Of a stretch of DNA of 21,402 nucleotides, positions 14,910 through 21,402 are shown in pieces; positions within the stretch are counted from its first letter, which is position 1, and each line of letters begins with the position of its first letter. Both the position numbers and the translations under genes were made by a program. Under the pieces are notes generated by a model. That model was not told where the DNA came from, ran no database searches, and saw only the letters and a list, made by a program, of their open reading frames with translations. Source of the DNA: DATKMG01 sp041476565 (lineage in GTDB: Bacteria > Acidobacteriota > Terriglobia > Versatilivoradales > Versatilivoraceae); assembly GCA_041476565.1 (NCBI GenBank), contig JBGOTQ010000100.1, positions 1 through 21,402 of the forward strand, written 5' to 3'.

Positions 14910-16793
14910 TCATTTCCTCCTCTCCAGAATTCGCTCCATCTCCTCAATTACCCGATCCATTTTCCTCATAGTCAAATCAAAGGGCTTCCCCGTTGTCATG
15001 TCAACTCCGGCGTCTTTCAACAGCCGGATTGGGTAGTCACTCCCTCCGGCAGAAAGGAACTTCAGATAGCGCTCTGTGGCATGGTGGTCACCGCCCAGCA
15101 CCTGTTCGGAAAGGGCAGTGGAAGCAGTAAAGGACGTGGCATATTGGTAAACGTAGAAGTTGTAATAGAAATGGGGGACAACACTCCACTCGGACTTGAC
15201 CTCGTTATCGACGACGCAGAGGCCCTTGTCGTGACCGTAGTACTTCTTGGTTATTTCCTCATAGAGCAGATCTAAAGCATCTCCTGTCAAGGCCTCTCCC
15301 TTTTCCGCTTTCTCATGAATCCGCATCTCGAACTCTGCAAACTGGGTTTGCCGAAACACAGTAGCCTTGATGCCCTCCAGGTAGTTACCCAGCAGTGAAA
15401 GCCGTACACTGTCATCCTGAATGGTCTTCAGCATGTGATCGATCAGCAGAGCTTCGTTGAATGTGGAGGCCACTTCGGCCACAAAAATCGGGTAGCGCGC
15501 TGTCGGATAAGGTTGAGCCTGGTTGGAGAAATAGCTTTGCATAGTATGGCCAAGCTCGTGTGCCAGCGTACTCATGTCAGAGTACATTCCGTTGAAGTTC
15601 AGCAACATATAGGGATGCACGTCATAGGTGGAACCGTTGGAATAGGCACCGGACCGCTTTCCTGTGCTAGGGTAGAAATCGACCCAACGTTCATTAAAAG
15701 CCTTGCGCGTCACATCCATGTATTCCTTTCCCAAGGGTTCAAGGGATGCCAGGACATGTTTCTCGGCCTCTTCGACGGTGTACTTCAATTCCACGTCGTG
15801 GACCAATGGCGCGTACAAGTCGTAATAATGAAGCTGCTCCACCCCAAGCATGCGCTTCCGCAGGCTCAGATAGCGATGGAAGGTGGGGAGGTTCCTGTTT
15901 ACGCTATCGACCAGGCTCTGGTAAACCTCTACCGGAATGTTGGCCTCATCGAGAGCACTTTCGAGGCAGGTCGTATACTTGCGAGCCCTTGCATAAAATA
16001 GGTCCCGTTTCACATTCGCATCCAACAAAGTGCCCAAGGTGCGTCGGAAATCGGCCACCCGGCCAAAGTAGGTACTGAACACTTTCGCGCGGTCCTCCCG
16101 ATTGGCGGCGGTTCGGTACAGATTGAACGCTGCCGAGTCGAGCCTCACGGTCTTTCCATCACTCAGGGTCACTTCTGGAAATGGGAAGTCGGCATTGGAG
16201 AAAATGCCGAAAACATCATACGGGCCACTGGACATCAAGCCGGAATCGGCAATAATCTTCTCTTCTCCTTCCGTCCCAGTGTGGGCTTGACGCCGGAGGA
16301 CATCATCCAAATAGTGTCGGTAAATCCTCAACCCCTTCTCTTTGTCAAACAGGGCCTCGATCGCAGTCCGCCCGATCTTCTGGATTTCCGGCTCTATATA
16401 AGCTGCCTTGGCACTGTAAACGGGACCAATGGAACTGATCTCTTGCTTCATGCCCAGGTGCGTTGAATCCCGAGTGTCGAGATCCGAACTCATGCTGGCG
16501 TAGCTGGAGAGACGGGCAAGTTCCTTACTTGTCCGGCTGTCCAAGTCCAGACAAGCCAGTAGCTGGGCCGGCGACTGGCTGAGCTTCCCACGGAATTGCT
16601 CTATACTGGACAATTCAGAAACAAGTTGATCCTTTGCCCTCTTCCAGGCTTCATCAGAGAGATACAATTTGCTGAGATCCCATTTGTAGGAGTGTGGAAT
16701 CTTGCTTCTGTCGCGTTGCTGACTGTAAGCAGCAAGTCCTCCGGCTAGCAATATACCCACCAAAGCGGGGACAATGTCTCCAGAATGGTTCAT
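14910..16793 (-). CDS. pepF: Exported oligoendopeptidase F-type M3 metallopeptidase
   Basis: Zinc endopeptidase that cuts short peptides. From the ATG at 16793 the product is 627 residues. It starts with a signal-like segment (DIVPALVGILLAGGLAAYS, about 5-24). The M3B body follows, with KWDLSKLYLSDEAWKRAKDQ near the N-terminus and the zinc site HELGH at 412-416, then the glutamate-bearing VAEVASTFNEALL. The C-terminal WSVVPHFYYNFYVYQYATS is typical of PepF. A TTG at 16853 would add 20 residues but lies upstream of the likely -10 box; the ATG has TGAGGA about 11 nt before it. Most PepF proteins are cytosolic, so the signal sequence suggests a periplasmic or envelope role. It is divergent from selA. 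Confidence 0.93.
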   Translation of the reverse strand: MNHSGDIVPALVGILLAGGLAAYSQQRDRSKIPHSYKWDLSKLYLSDEAWKRAKDQLVSELSSIEQFRGKLSQSPAQLLACLDLDSRTSKELARLSSYASMSSDLDTRDSTHLGMKQEISSIGPVYSAKAAYIEPEIQKIGRTAIEALFDKEKGLRIYRHYLDDVLRRQAHTGTEGEEKIIADSGLMSSGPYDVFGIFSNADFPFPEVTLSDGKTVRLDSAAFNLYRTAANREDRAKVFSTYFGRVADFRRTLGTLLDANVKRDLFYARARKYTTCLESALDEANIPVEVYQSLVDSVNRNLPTFHRYLSLRKRMLGVEQLHYYDLYAPLVHDVELKYTVEEAEKHVLASLEPLGKEYMDVTRKAFNERWVDFYPSTGKRSGAYSNGSTYDVHPYMLLNFNGMYSDMSTLAHELGHTMQSYFSNQAQPYPTARYPIFVAEVASTFNEALLIDHMLKTIQDDSVRLSLLGNYLEGIKATVFRQTQFAEFEMRIHEKAEKGEALTGDALDLLYEEITKKYYGHDKGLCVVDNEVKSEWSVVPHFYYNFYVYQYATSFTASTALSEQVLGGDHHATERYLKFLSAGGSDYPIRLLKDAGVDMTTGKPFDLTMRKMDRVIEEMERILERRK

Positions 16794-16823
16794 ATGGTTT
16801 CGAATCCTCAGAGCATCGAGATA

Positions 16824-16853
16824 GCTATAGAAACTACCTAAAGAGATCGGCAA
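16824..16853 (-). promoter_or_regulatory. Weak promoter candidate for pepF
   Basis: TTGCCG (16853-16848), an 18-bp spacer and TATAGC (16829-16824) on the minus strand. Each box matches consensus at 4 of 6 positions. It lies in the 114-base divergent gap with selA, about 30 nt before the preferred pepF ATG. Confidence 0.3.
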
Positions 16854-16907
16854 AATGCAATGGAAATGTGGACATCAATTTGACTCCATGGATCGGGGTG
16901 TGCTGAA

Positions 16908-18326
16908 ATGCGTTCGATGACAAAAGACCCTTCAGCCCATCCCTTGCGCCGTATTCCTTCAATGGACCGGCTTCTGGCGCACCCCGAAGCCCTGTCACTG
17001 GCTGCTCAATCCAGCCGGCCCTTCATATCCGGTCTCCTCAAAAGGGTCTTGGCCGACCTCAGGCGGGATTTCATGGCCCCTTCCCATCAGGGTCTCTCAG
17101 AAGAAGCGGTCATGGAACTTGTTCTTCAGCAACTGAAGATTGCAGTTTCGAAGGTATTCGAATCGTCACTTCGGCGTGTCATCAATGCGACTGGCGTCGT
17201 GCTTCACACAAACCTGGGAAGAGCCCCACTGAACTCCGCAGCTCTGGATCGAGTCGCCGAGGTGGCCCGGCATTACTCAAATCTGGAATATGTCCTGGAG
17301 GAAGGCGTCCGAGGAAGGCGGGACCAGCATGTTTCCGGTCTTCTGAACCACTTGCTTGACTGTGAACAATCGATTGTCGTCAACAACAACGCGGCGGCCG
17401 TCTTTTTGATTCTCAACACGCTCGCGGGGAGCGGTGAAGTGCTCATCTCGCGGGGTGAATTGATCGAGATTGGCGATTCTTTCAGAATTCCGGAGATACT
17501 TGAGAAAAGCGGCGCCGTTCTTCGGGAAGTCGGGACCACCAACCGCACTCATCTGGAGGATTACCGGAGGGCTTTTAATGAGCGCACAAGGCTGGTGCTT
17601 CGTGTACATCCCAGCAACTTTCGAGTCGTGGGCTTCGCCTCCCGCCCGAACCTTGATGAACTCCTGAAGTTGTGCCGAAAGTTGTCCATCCCCCTGGTCG
17701 AAGATCTGGGCAGCGGCTGCCTCGTAGACCTGGGCCCGTTCGGGATTGCGGATGAACCCATGGCCCGCCGAAGCCTTGAACTGGGGGTGCCGATAGTCTG
17801 CTTCAGCGGAGACAAACTGCTCGGTGGCCCGCAGGCCGGTGTCATCGCAGGCCAAGCGGAATGGATCGGCAAGATCCGAAGCAATCCCCTGTATCGGGCG
17901 CTGCGAGTGGATAAATTGACTCTGGCAGCGTTGGAGGGAACACTGCTGTCTTATCTCGTTCGGCCCGAGACTCCGGAGATCCCAGTAATCCGGATGATTC
18001 AGCTTACCTCCGCAAGCATCCGCCAGCGTTCTGAAGCCATTCTGGCACAACTCCCCATATCGCAGCCGGAATTAGAGACCCGCCTCGTCGATGGCTACTC
18101 CAAAATCGGTGGAGGATCAACGCCTGAACACGGGCTCCAGACATGTCTCATTTCCCTTCGATCCTCCTCAAAATCTGCTTCAGAGATCGAATGCGAACTC
18201 AGATCATCCAACCCTCCGATTTTGACTCGCATTGAGAAAGATTGCGTCCTAATCGATCTCCGTACTGTGTTCCTCGAGGAAGAATCCGATCTGGTCAAAG
18301 CACTGATTAATCTCCAAGCGCCTTAA
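16908..18326 (+). CDS. selA: L-seryl-tRNA(Sec) selenium transferase
   Basis: PLP enzyme that turns Ser-tRNA(Sec) into Sec-tRNA(Sec) using selenophosphate. The 472-residue product has the N-terminal helical domain with RRIPSMDRLL (14-23), VINATGVVLHTNLGRAPLNS (91-110), YSNLEYVLEEGVRGRR, NNNAAAVFLILNTLAG and the PLP-lysine segment FSGDKLLGGPQAG with K303. DGYSKIGGGSTPE and a C-terminal EIECELRSSNPPILTRIEKD are as in the family. An ATG three codons in (16917) is a possible alternative start. It is the only plus-strand gene in the right half. selB, selC and selD are not visible here, so selenocysteine use is inferred from this gene alone. Confidence 0.97.
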   Translation: MRSMTKDPSAHPLRRIPSMDRLLAHPEALSLAAQSSRPFISGLLKRVLADLRRDFMAPSHQGLSEEAVMELVLQQLKIAVSKVFESSLRRVINATGVVLHTNLGRAPLNSAALDRVAEVARHYSNLEYVLEEGVRGRRDQHVSGLLNHLLDCEQSIVVNNNAAAVFLILNTLAGSGEVLISRGELIEIGDSFRIPEILEKSGAVLREVGTTNRTHLEDYRRAFNERTRLVLRVHPSNFRVVGFASRPNLDELLKLCRKLSIPLVEDLGSGCLVDLGPFGIADEPMARRSLELGVPIVCFSGDKLLGGPQAGVIAGQAEWIGKIRSNPLYRALRVDKLTLAALEGTLLSYLVRPETPEIPVIRMIQLTSASIRQRSEAILAQLPISQPELETRLVDGYSKIGGGSTPEHGLQTCLISLRSSSKSASEIECELRSSNPPILTRIEKDCVLIDLRTVFLEEESDLVKALINLQAP

Positions 18327-18382
18327 GCTGAAACAGCTCATGGACAGTCAAGCAAAAAACGCGGAATGAACAGTCTCTCTCT

Positions 18383-18943
18383 TCAGCGTACTCGTTCCAA
18401 GTATTCTCCCTCTTCCGTGCCAATTCGAATCTTTTCTCCGGCCTCAATGAATGGAGGCACCTGGACAATCAGCCCCGTCTCCATCTTAGCCGGTTTGTTC
18501 ACGTTCGACGCCGTTGCACTCTTCAGTCCCGGTTCAGTCTCGACCACAACCATGTCCACTGTGGGGGGCAGTTCAACGCCGATGGGGGTGTTCTCATGGA
18601 ATACCACCTTGATCTTGATATTGGGAGTCAAATAGGACACGCTCTCCCCCAAGAGGTCGTCATTCAGATGAATCTGCTCGTAAGTTTCCGTATTCATGAA
18701 ATAGTGGTCATGGCTGTCTCTATAAAGGTACTCCATCTCGTGTTCATCCAGGGATACCTTGTCGACCATATCGACAGACCTGTAACGGTGGTCGATCATC
18801 GCTCCGCTCTTCAAGTTCCGGAGCTTAGCCTGCACAAAACCGCGCAAGTTACCGGGAGTCTTATGAGTCGCTGAGAAGACAGTGAACAGTTCCCCGTCCT
18901 TCTTGATGACCATCCCTCTTCTCAATTGAGTCGCGGAAATCAT
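18383..18943 (-). CDS. efp: Elongation factor P
   Basis: Relieves ribosome stalling at polyproline. The 186-residue product has the three-domain EF-P layout: KOW-like domain I (1-65, with FVQAKLRNLKSGAMIDHRYR), domain II (SVDMVDKVSLDEHEMEYLYR onward) and the C-terminal OB domain ending VPPFIEAGEKIRIGTEEGEY. The domain I loop reads HKTPGNLRGF. With the same PG-to-F spacing as E. coli PGKGQAF, Asn32 occupies the place of the modified Lys34. GGAGG lies 7 nt before the ATG, and TATAAA (18979-18974) may be its -10 box. It is convergent with selA and follows the M24B gene by about 170 nt. Confidence 0.97.
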   Translation of the reverse strand: MISATQLRRGMVIKKDGELFTVFSATHKTPGNLRGFVQAKLRNLKSGAMIDHRYRSVDMVDKVSLDEHEMEYLYRDSHDHYFMNTETYEQIHLNDDLLGESVSYLTPNIKIKVVFHENTPIGVELPPTVDMVVVETEPGLKSATASNVNKPAKMETGLIVQVPPFIEAGEKIRIGTEEGEYLERVR

Positions 18944-19112
18944 TGAATTGCCTCCAAAAAATATTGATAATCCTTTATACCCCTGACCGAGTGCTGTGGC
19001 GTCCGCTCATCACTTGGAGTCCCTCCTCAACACTATTTGGATCTTTCTGAACCGGCAAAGGAGGCGATGAGAATCCGGGGTTCCAGCCTGATGGTTCTAG
19101 GTTCAGCCGGCC

Positions 19113-20585
19113 TCAGTGACAGTCTTGGTGCTTACGGCTTTCGGCCATGAATCTCTCGATCTCTTCTGCGCCGCGGGGAAGATCTCTCGAGAGCAGCTCA
19201 TATCCCGCCTCGGTAACCAGGACGTCATCCTCGATTCTGACCCCGAGGTTCTCCTCCGAGATGTAAATGCCAGGTTCGACGGTGATAACCATTCCCTGCT
19301 CCAGGGGGCGCGAATTCTCATCGACCGCGTCATGGACATCCAGCCCCAAATGATGGCTGGTGCCGTGAATAAAGTACTGACCTAAAGGCTGACCTTTGAG
19401 GTCCTTCCCGTGTATGTTGATGTAGTCGAATGCGGCTTTATGGATTGCTCCAAACCTGGAGATACTGGCACCGGGCCGGACTTCTTTCAGCGCGGCGTCC
19501 TGAGCTTCCAGAACAATATTGTAAATCTCCCGCTGCCGTGGCGAAAATTTGCCTGAAACCGGATAGGTCCTGGTGATGTCGGCCGCATACTCGCCGAATT
19601 CCGCGCCTACGTCCACGACCACCAATTCCCCATCCATCATCTTCTTGGAGTTGCTTTCATAATGAAGCGTCGTGGAGTTTATCCCGGACCCGACAATAGA
19701 TGGAAATGCCGGGGAGTTGGAACCGAGCCGGCGGAACTGGTATTCCAGGGCAGCCTGGACCTGGTACTCAAAACGGTCAGGAGAAATCTCCCCGGCCGCA
19801 TCCTTCTGTCCTTCCAGCGTGATGGCAATGGCTCTTCGAAGCAGTTCCAGCTCGGAAGCGGATTTTTTCATGCGCAAATGAGCAATGTGAGGACTTGCAT
19901 CCAAAATTTCCGAAAATGGAAACAATTGCCGGACCCTGGTGACCATGCTGCTCTCAGGCGACGGCCACTCCTCTTTACGACCCGGCGGAAAAATCGTATA
20001 GAGCTTTCCCTCGCCTTCCATTAGTTTCGTGAGTTCGGATTGAAAGCGCTCCCGGCTTACCACCCGCTCGACTCCAAGACGCTTGGCCATTTCAGGCGTA
20101 ACGTCGGCCTTGGGTCCTGTCCACTTTTCTTGGGTCGGATCACGAGGGCGGAGGAACAGAGTTTCCTTATGGAGCGGGTTTTGAGGAGAAAGAACCAGGA
20201 TAGCTCCTGGCTCGCAAAAGCCGGTTAGATAATAAAAGTCCTTTGCGGTCCGAAAGAGACTCAACTCCTCATCCGACGCATTAAATATAACAGAAACACC
20301 AGACTTGACTCTTTCGAGGTAGGCCTGGCGCCTTTCTCGGTATTCTTCAATTGGCGAAATTGCCTGGACCACCTGGGCCATACCAACTACGAGGATAATA
20401 ATGAAGCAGGGAACGAATCTCCGCCAGTTTCTTGATGCATGAATCCGGCAAATCGGGGAGAGAGCAGAACTCGGTTCCGGCTTGGCCTGGTTCCTGGGAA
20501 CAGGATGGACATGGGCAGACGGCTTATCAGCCCAGCCGGAGAGGCCGTCAAGGTTTTGTCTGGAATTGTTCTCTGTTTTTTTCAT
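19113..20585 (-). CDS. Exported Xaa-Pro aminopeptidase-like M24B metallopeptidase
   Basis: Removes N-terminal residues before proline. From the ATG at 20585 the product is 490 residues. A long polar N-terminal region of about 57 residues precedes one hydrophobic segment (FVPCFIIILVVGMAQVVQA), then a creatinase-like N domain (VIFNASDEELSLFRTAKDFY). The pita-bread catalytic domain keeps the dinuclear metal ligands: VVVDVGAEFGEYAADITRTY (two Asp), GTSHHLGLDVHD (His), VEPGIY (Glu) and RIEDDVLV (Glu). The family is usually about 440 residues, so the extra length is N-terminal. A TTG at 20618 is also open. The tail suggests an inner-membrane anchor or an unusual signal. It lies upstream of efp. Confidence 0.92.
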   Translation of the reverse strand: MKKTENNSRQNLDGLSGWADKPSAHVHPVPRNQAKPEPSSALSPICRIHASRNWRRFVPCFIIILVVGMAQVVQAISPIEEYRERRQAYLERVKSGVSVIFNASDEELSLFRTAKDFYYLTGFCEPGAILVLSPQNPLHKETLFLRPRDPTQEKWTGPKADVTPEMAKRLGVERVVSRERFQSELTKLMEGEGKLYTIFPPGRKEEWPSPESSMVTRVRQLFPFSEILDASPHIAHLRMKKSASELELLRRAIAITLEGQKDAAGEISPDRFEYQVQAALEYQFRRLGSNSPAFPSIVGSGINSTTLHYESNSKKMMDGELVVVDVGAEFGEYAADITRTYPVSGKFSPRQREIYNIVLEAQDAALKEVRPGASISRFGAIHKAAFDYINIHGKDLKGQPLGQYFIHGTSHHLGLDVHDAVDENSRPLEQGMVITVEPGIYISEENLGVRIEDDVLVTEAGYELLSRDLPRGAEEIERFMAESRKHQDCH

Positions 20586-20700
20586 CTCTTTGGAGATACG
20601 AGTGGAAGGTGTCACCAATCAGGAAGGCAAAACTGCGGATGTCTCGAGAGCATGACCCAGATCAGTCCTCTCCTCACTATTCGGTCAAGTCTCCTTTCCT

Positions 20701-21402
20701 TCATTGATTCTTGACTTCAAGAAACCTAAGCACATTGATCTGGAACAGAGACATCACCCCTGTATAAACAAAGCCCACTACGAACAGGAACAAAAACGGC
20801 AGGGTAGCATAATTCTCGTTACTAAAGGCATAGATCACAGTGAAAGCAAAATAAGCCCCAAGCAACAATTCGAGGTAAGGGGTGAACCCGCTTTTTCCAC
20901 GATAGGCCGTCCCTGCCGCGATTTGGTCGCAAACCGATTCGATGCGGTATTTGGGCGTACGCTTAAAGGAGGTCTTGATTCCAAATAGAGCCTCGATCAC
21001 CGCGCAGGAATTGCTGACCGAAAGTCCAATTCCCACCGACATAAGGAACGGAAGATACTTGATCCGTTTCCACCAGTCATCCGGGAAAAGTTCTCGTTGC
21101 GAAGTCAGGTAAAACGCGGACACCGACATGGTTGCTGCCAGGAAGAGTGGCAGATCAATATACAGCATCTGAAACCACCCCTGGTAGAAACGAACGATCA
21201 TGGCCGGGAGAAAGATGAAACTGAACAAAACCATCAAGGGATAAGACACGTTGGCCGTGAGATGGAATAGCGCTTCAATCTTCACCTTGACGGGGAGCTT
21301 GGCTCGGAAAATCTGCGGTAGTAATTTCTTTCCAGTCTGCACTAGCCCCTTGGCCCACCGGAACTGCTGGCTCTTGAACGCATTCATCTCTACCGGCAGT
21401 TC
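20701..21402 (-). CDS. GT2 membrane glycosyltransferase, C-terminal part
   Basis: The C-terminal 233 residues of a processive-type family 2 glycosyltransferase; the frame continues past the right edge (ELPVEMN...), so the internal Met at 21387 is not its start. The QxxRW motif is present as QQFRWAKG. About five membrane segments follow, including SYPLMVLFSFIFLPAMIV, DLPLFLAATMSVSAFYL, FLMSVGIGLSVSNSCAVIEA and TLPFLFLFVVGFVYTGVM. Between them lies a cytoplasmic stretch, FGIKTSFKRTPKYRIE. This layout matches CslA/cellulose-synthase-like glycosyltransferases frequent in Acidobacteriota. It probably makes or exports a beta-linked polysaccharide or glycolipid; donor and product are unknown. Confidence 0.9.
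   Translation of the reverse strand, partial: ELPVEMNAFKSQQFRWAKGLVQTGKKLLPQIFRAKLPVKVKIEALFHLTANVSYPLMVLFSFIFLPAMIVRFYQGWFQMLYIDLPLFLAATMSVSAFYLTSQRELFPDDWWKRIKYLPFLMSVGIGLSVSNSCAVIEALFGIKTSFKRTPKYRIESVCDQIAAGTAYRGKSGFTPYLELLLGAYFAFTVIYAFSNENYATLPFLFLFVVGFVYTGVMSLFQINVLRFLEVKNQ

Noticed and set aside
16880..16885. TTGACT as a -35 box for selA
   Set aside because: The matching -10 position would fall at or inside the start codon, and no TATAAT-like hexamer is there.
1..21402. Mobile elements, CRISPR arrays, phage or defence genes
   Set aside because: I looked for transposases, integrases, regularly spaced repeats, restriction and toxin genes on both strands and saw none. The gene content is mainly housekeeping.

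Overview
The window is a stretch of bacterial chromosome, about 50-55% G+C by eye, densely packed and almost entirely on the minus strand. The organism is probably an Acidobacteriota member or a relative. The pointers are a CslA/cellulose-synthase-like GT2 membrane glycosyltransferase, a MXAN_5187-type conserved hypothetical, an exported TPR protein and exported peptidases beside a core translation operon. This lineage is an inference from protein style, not a proof.

Layout, read along the minus strand from the right end: a GT2 glycosyltransferase (cut by the window edge), an exported M24B aminopeptidase and elongation factor P. Next comes selA, alone on the plus strand, then an exported oligoendopeptidase F. 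A well-formed promoter at 14865-14893 then starts a run of a MXAN_5187-like protein, a TTG-started membrane-anchored protein, purH and a large exported TPR protein, which ends at a good intrinsic terminator (9536-9565). After it comes the conserved cluster ispE - tRNA-Gln(TTG) - prs - rplY - pth - rpsF - rpsR - rplI - dnaB, followed by alr at the left edge.

The cluster makes isoprenoid precursors (IspE), PRPP (Prs), ribosomal proteins bL25, bS6, bS18 and bL9, peptidyl-tRNA hydrolase and the replicative helicase. PurH uses PRPP-derived intermediates in purine synthesis, so prs and purH are functionally linked although separated by the TPR gene.

The least ordinary part is the dnaB-alr junction (927-3419). 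There a B12-binding radical SAM enzyme runs on the opposite strand. It has its own promoter, a tandem 12-bp T-tract repeat touching the -35 box, and a long leader that may fold in two ways. Against the 3' end of dnaB lies a roughly 100-codon open frame with no start codon that looks like the truncated tail of a larger gene. Other points of note are an EF-P with Asn at the loop-tip position, a coupled pair of poorly known genes before purH, and several genes whose best start is TTG or GTG. I saw no transposase, CRISPR array, phage gene or restriction system, and no clear multi-gene undescribed system.
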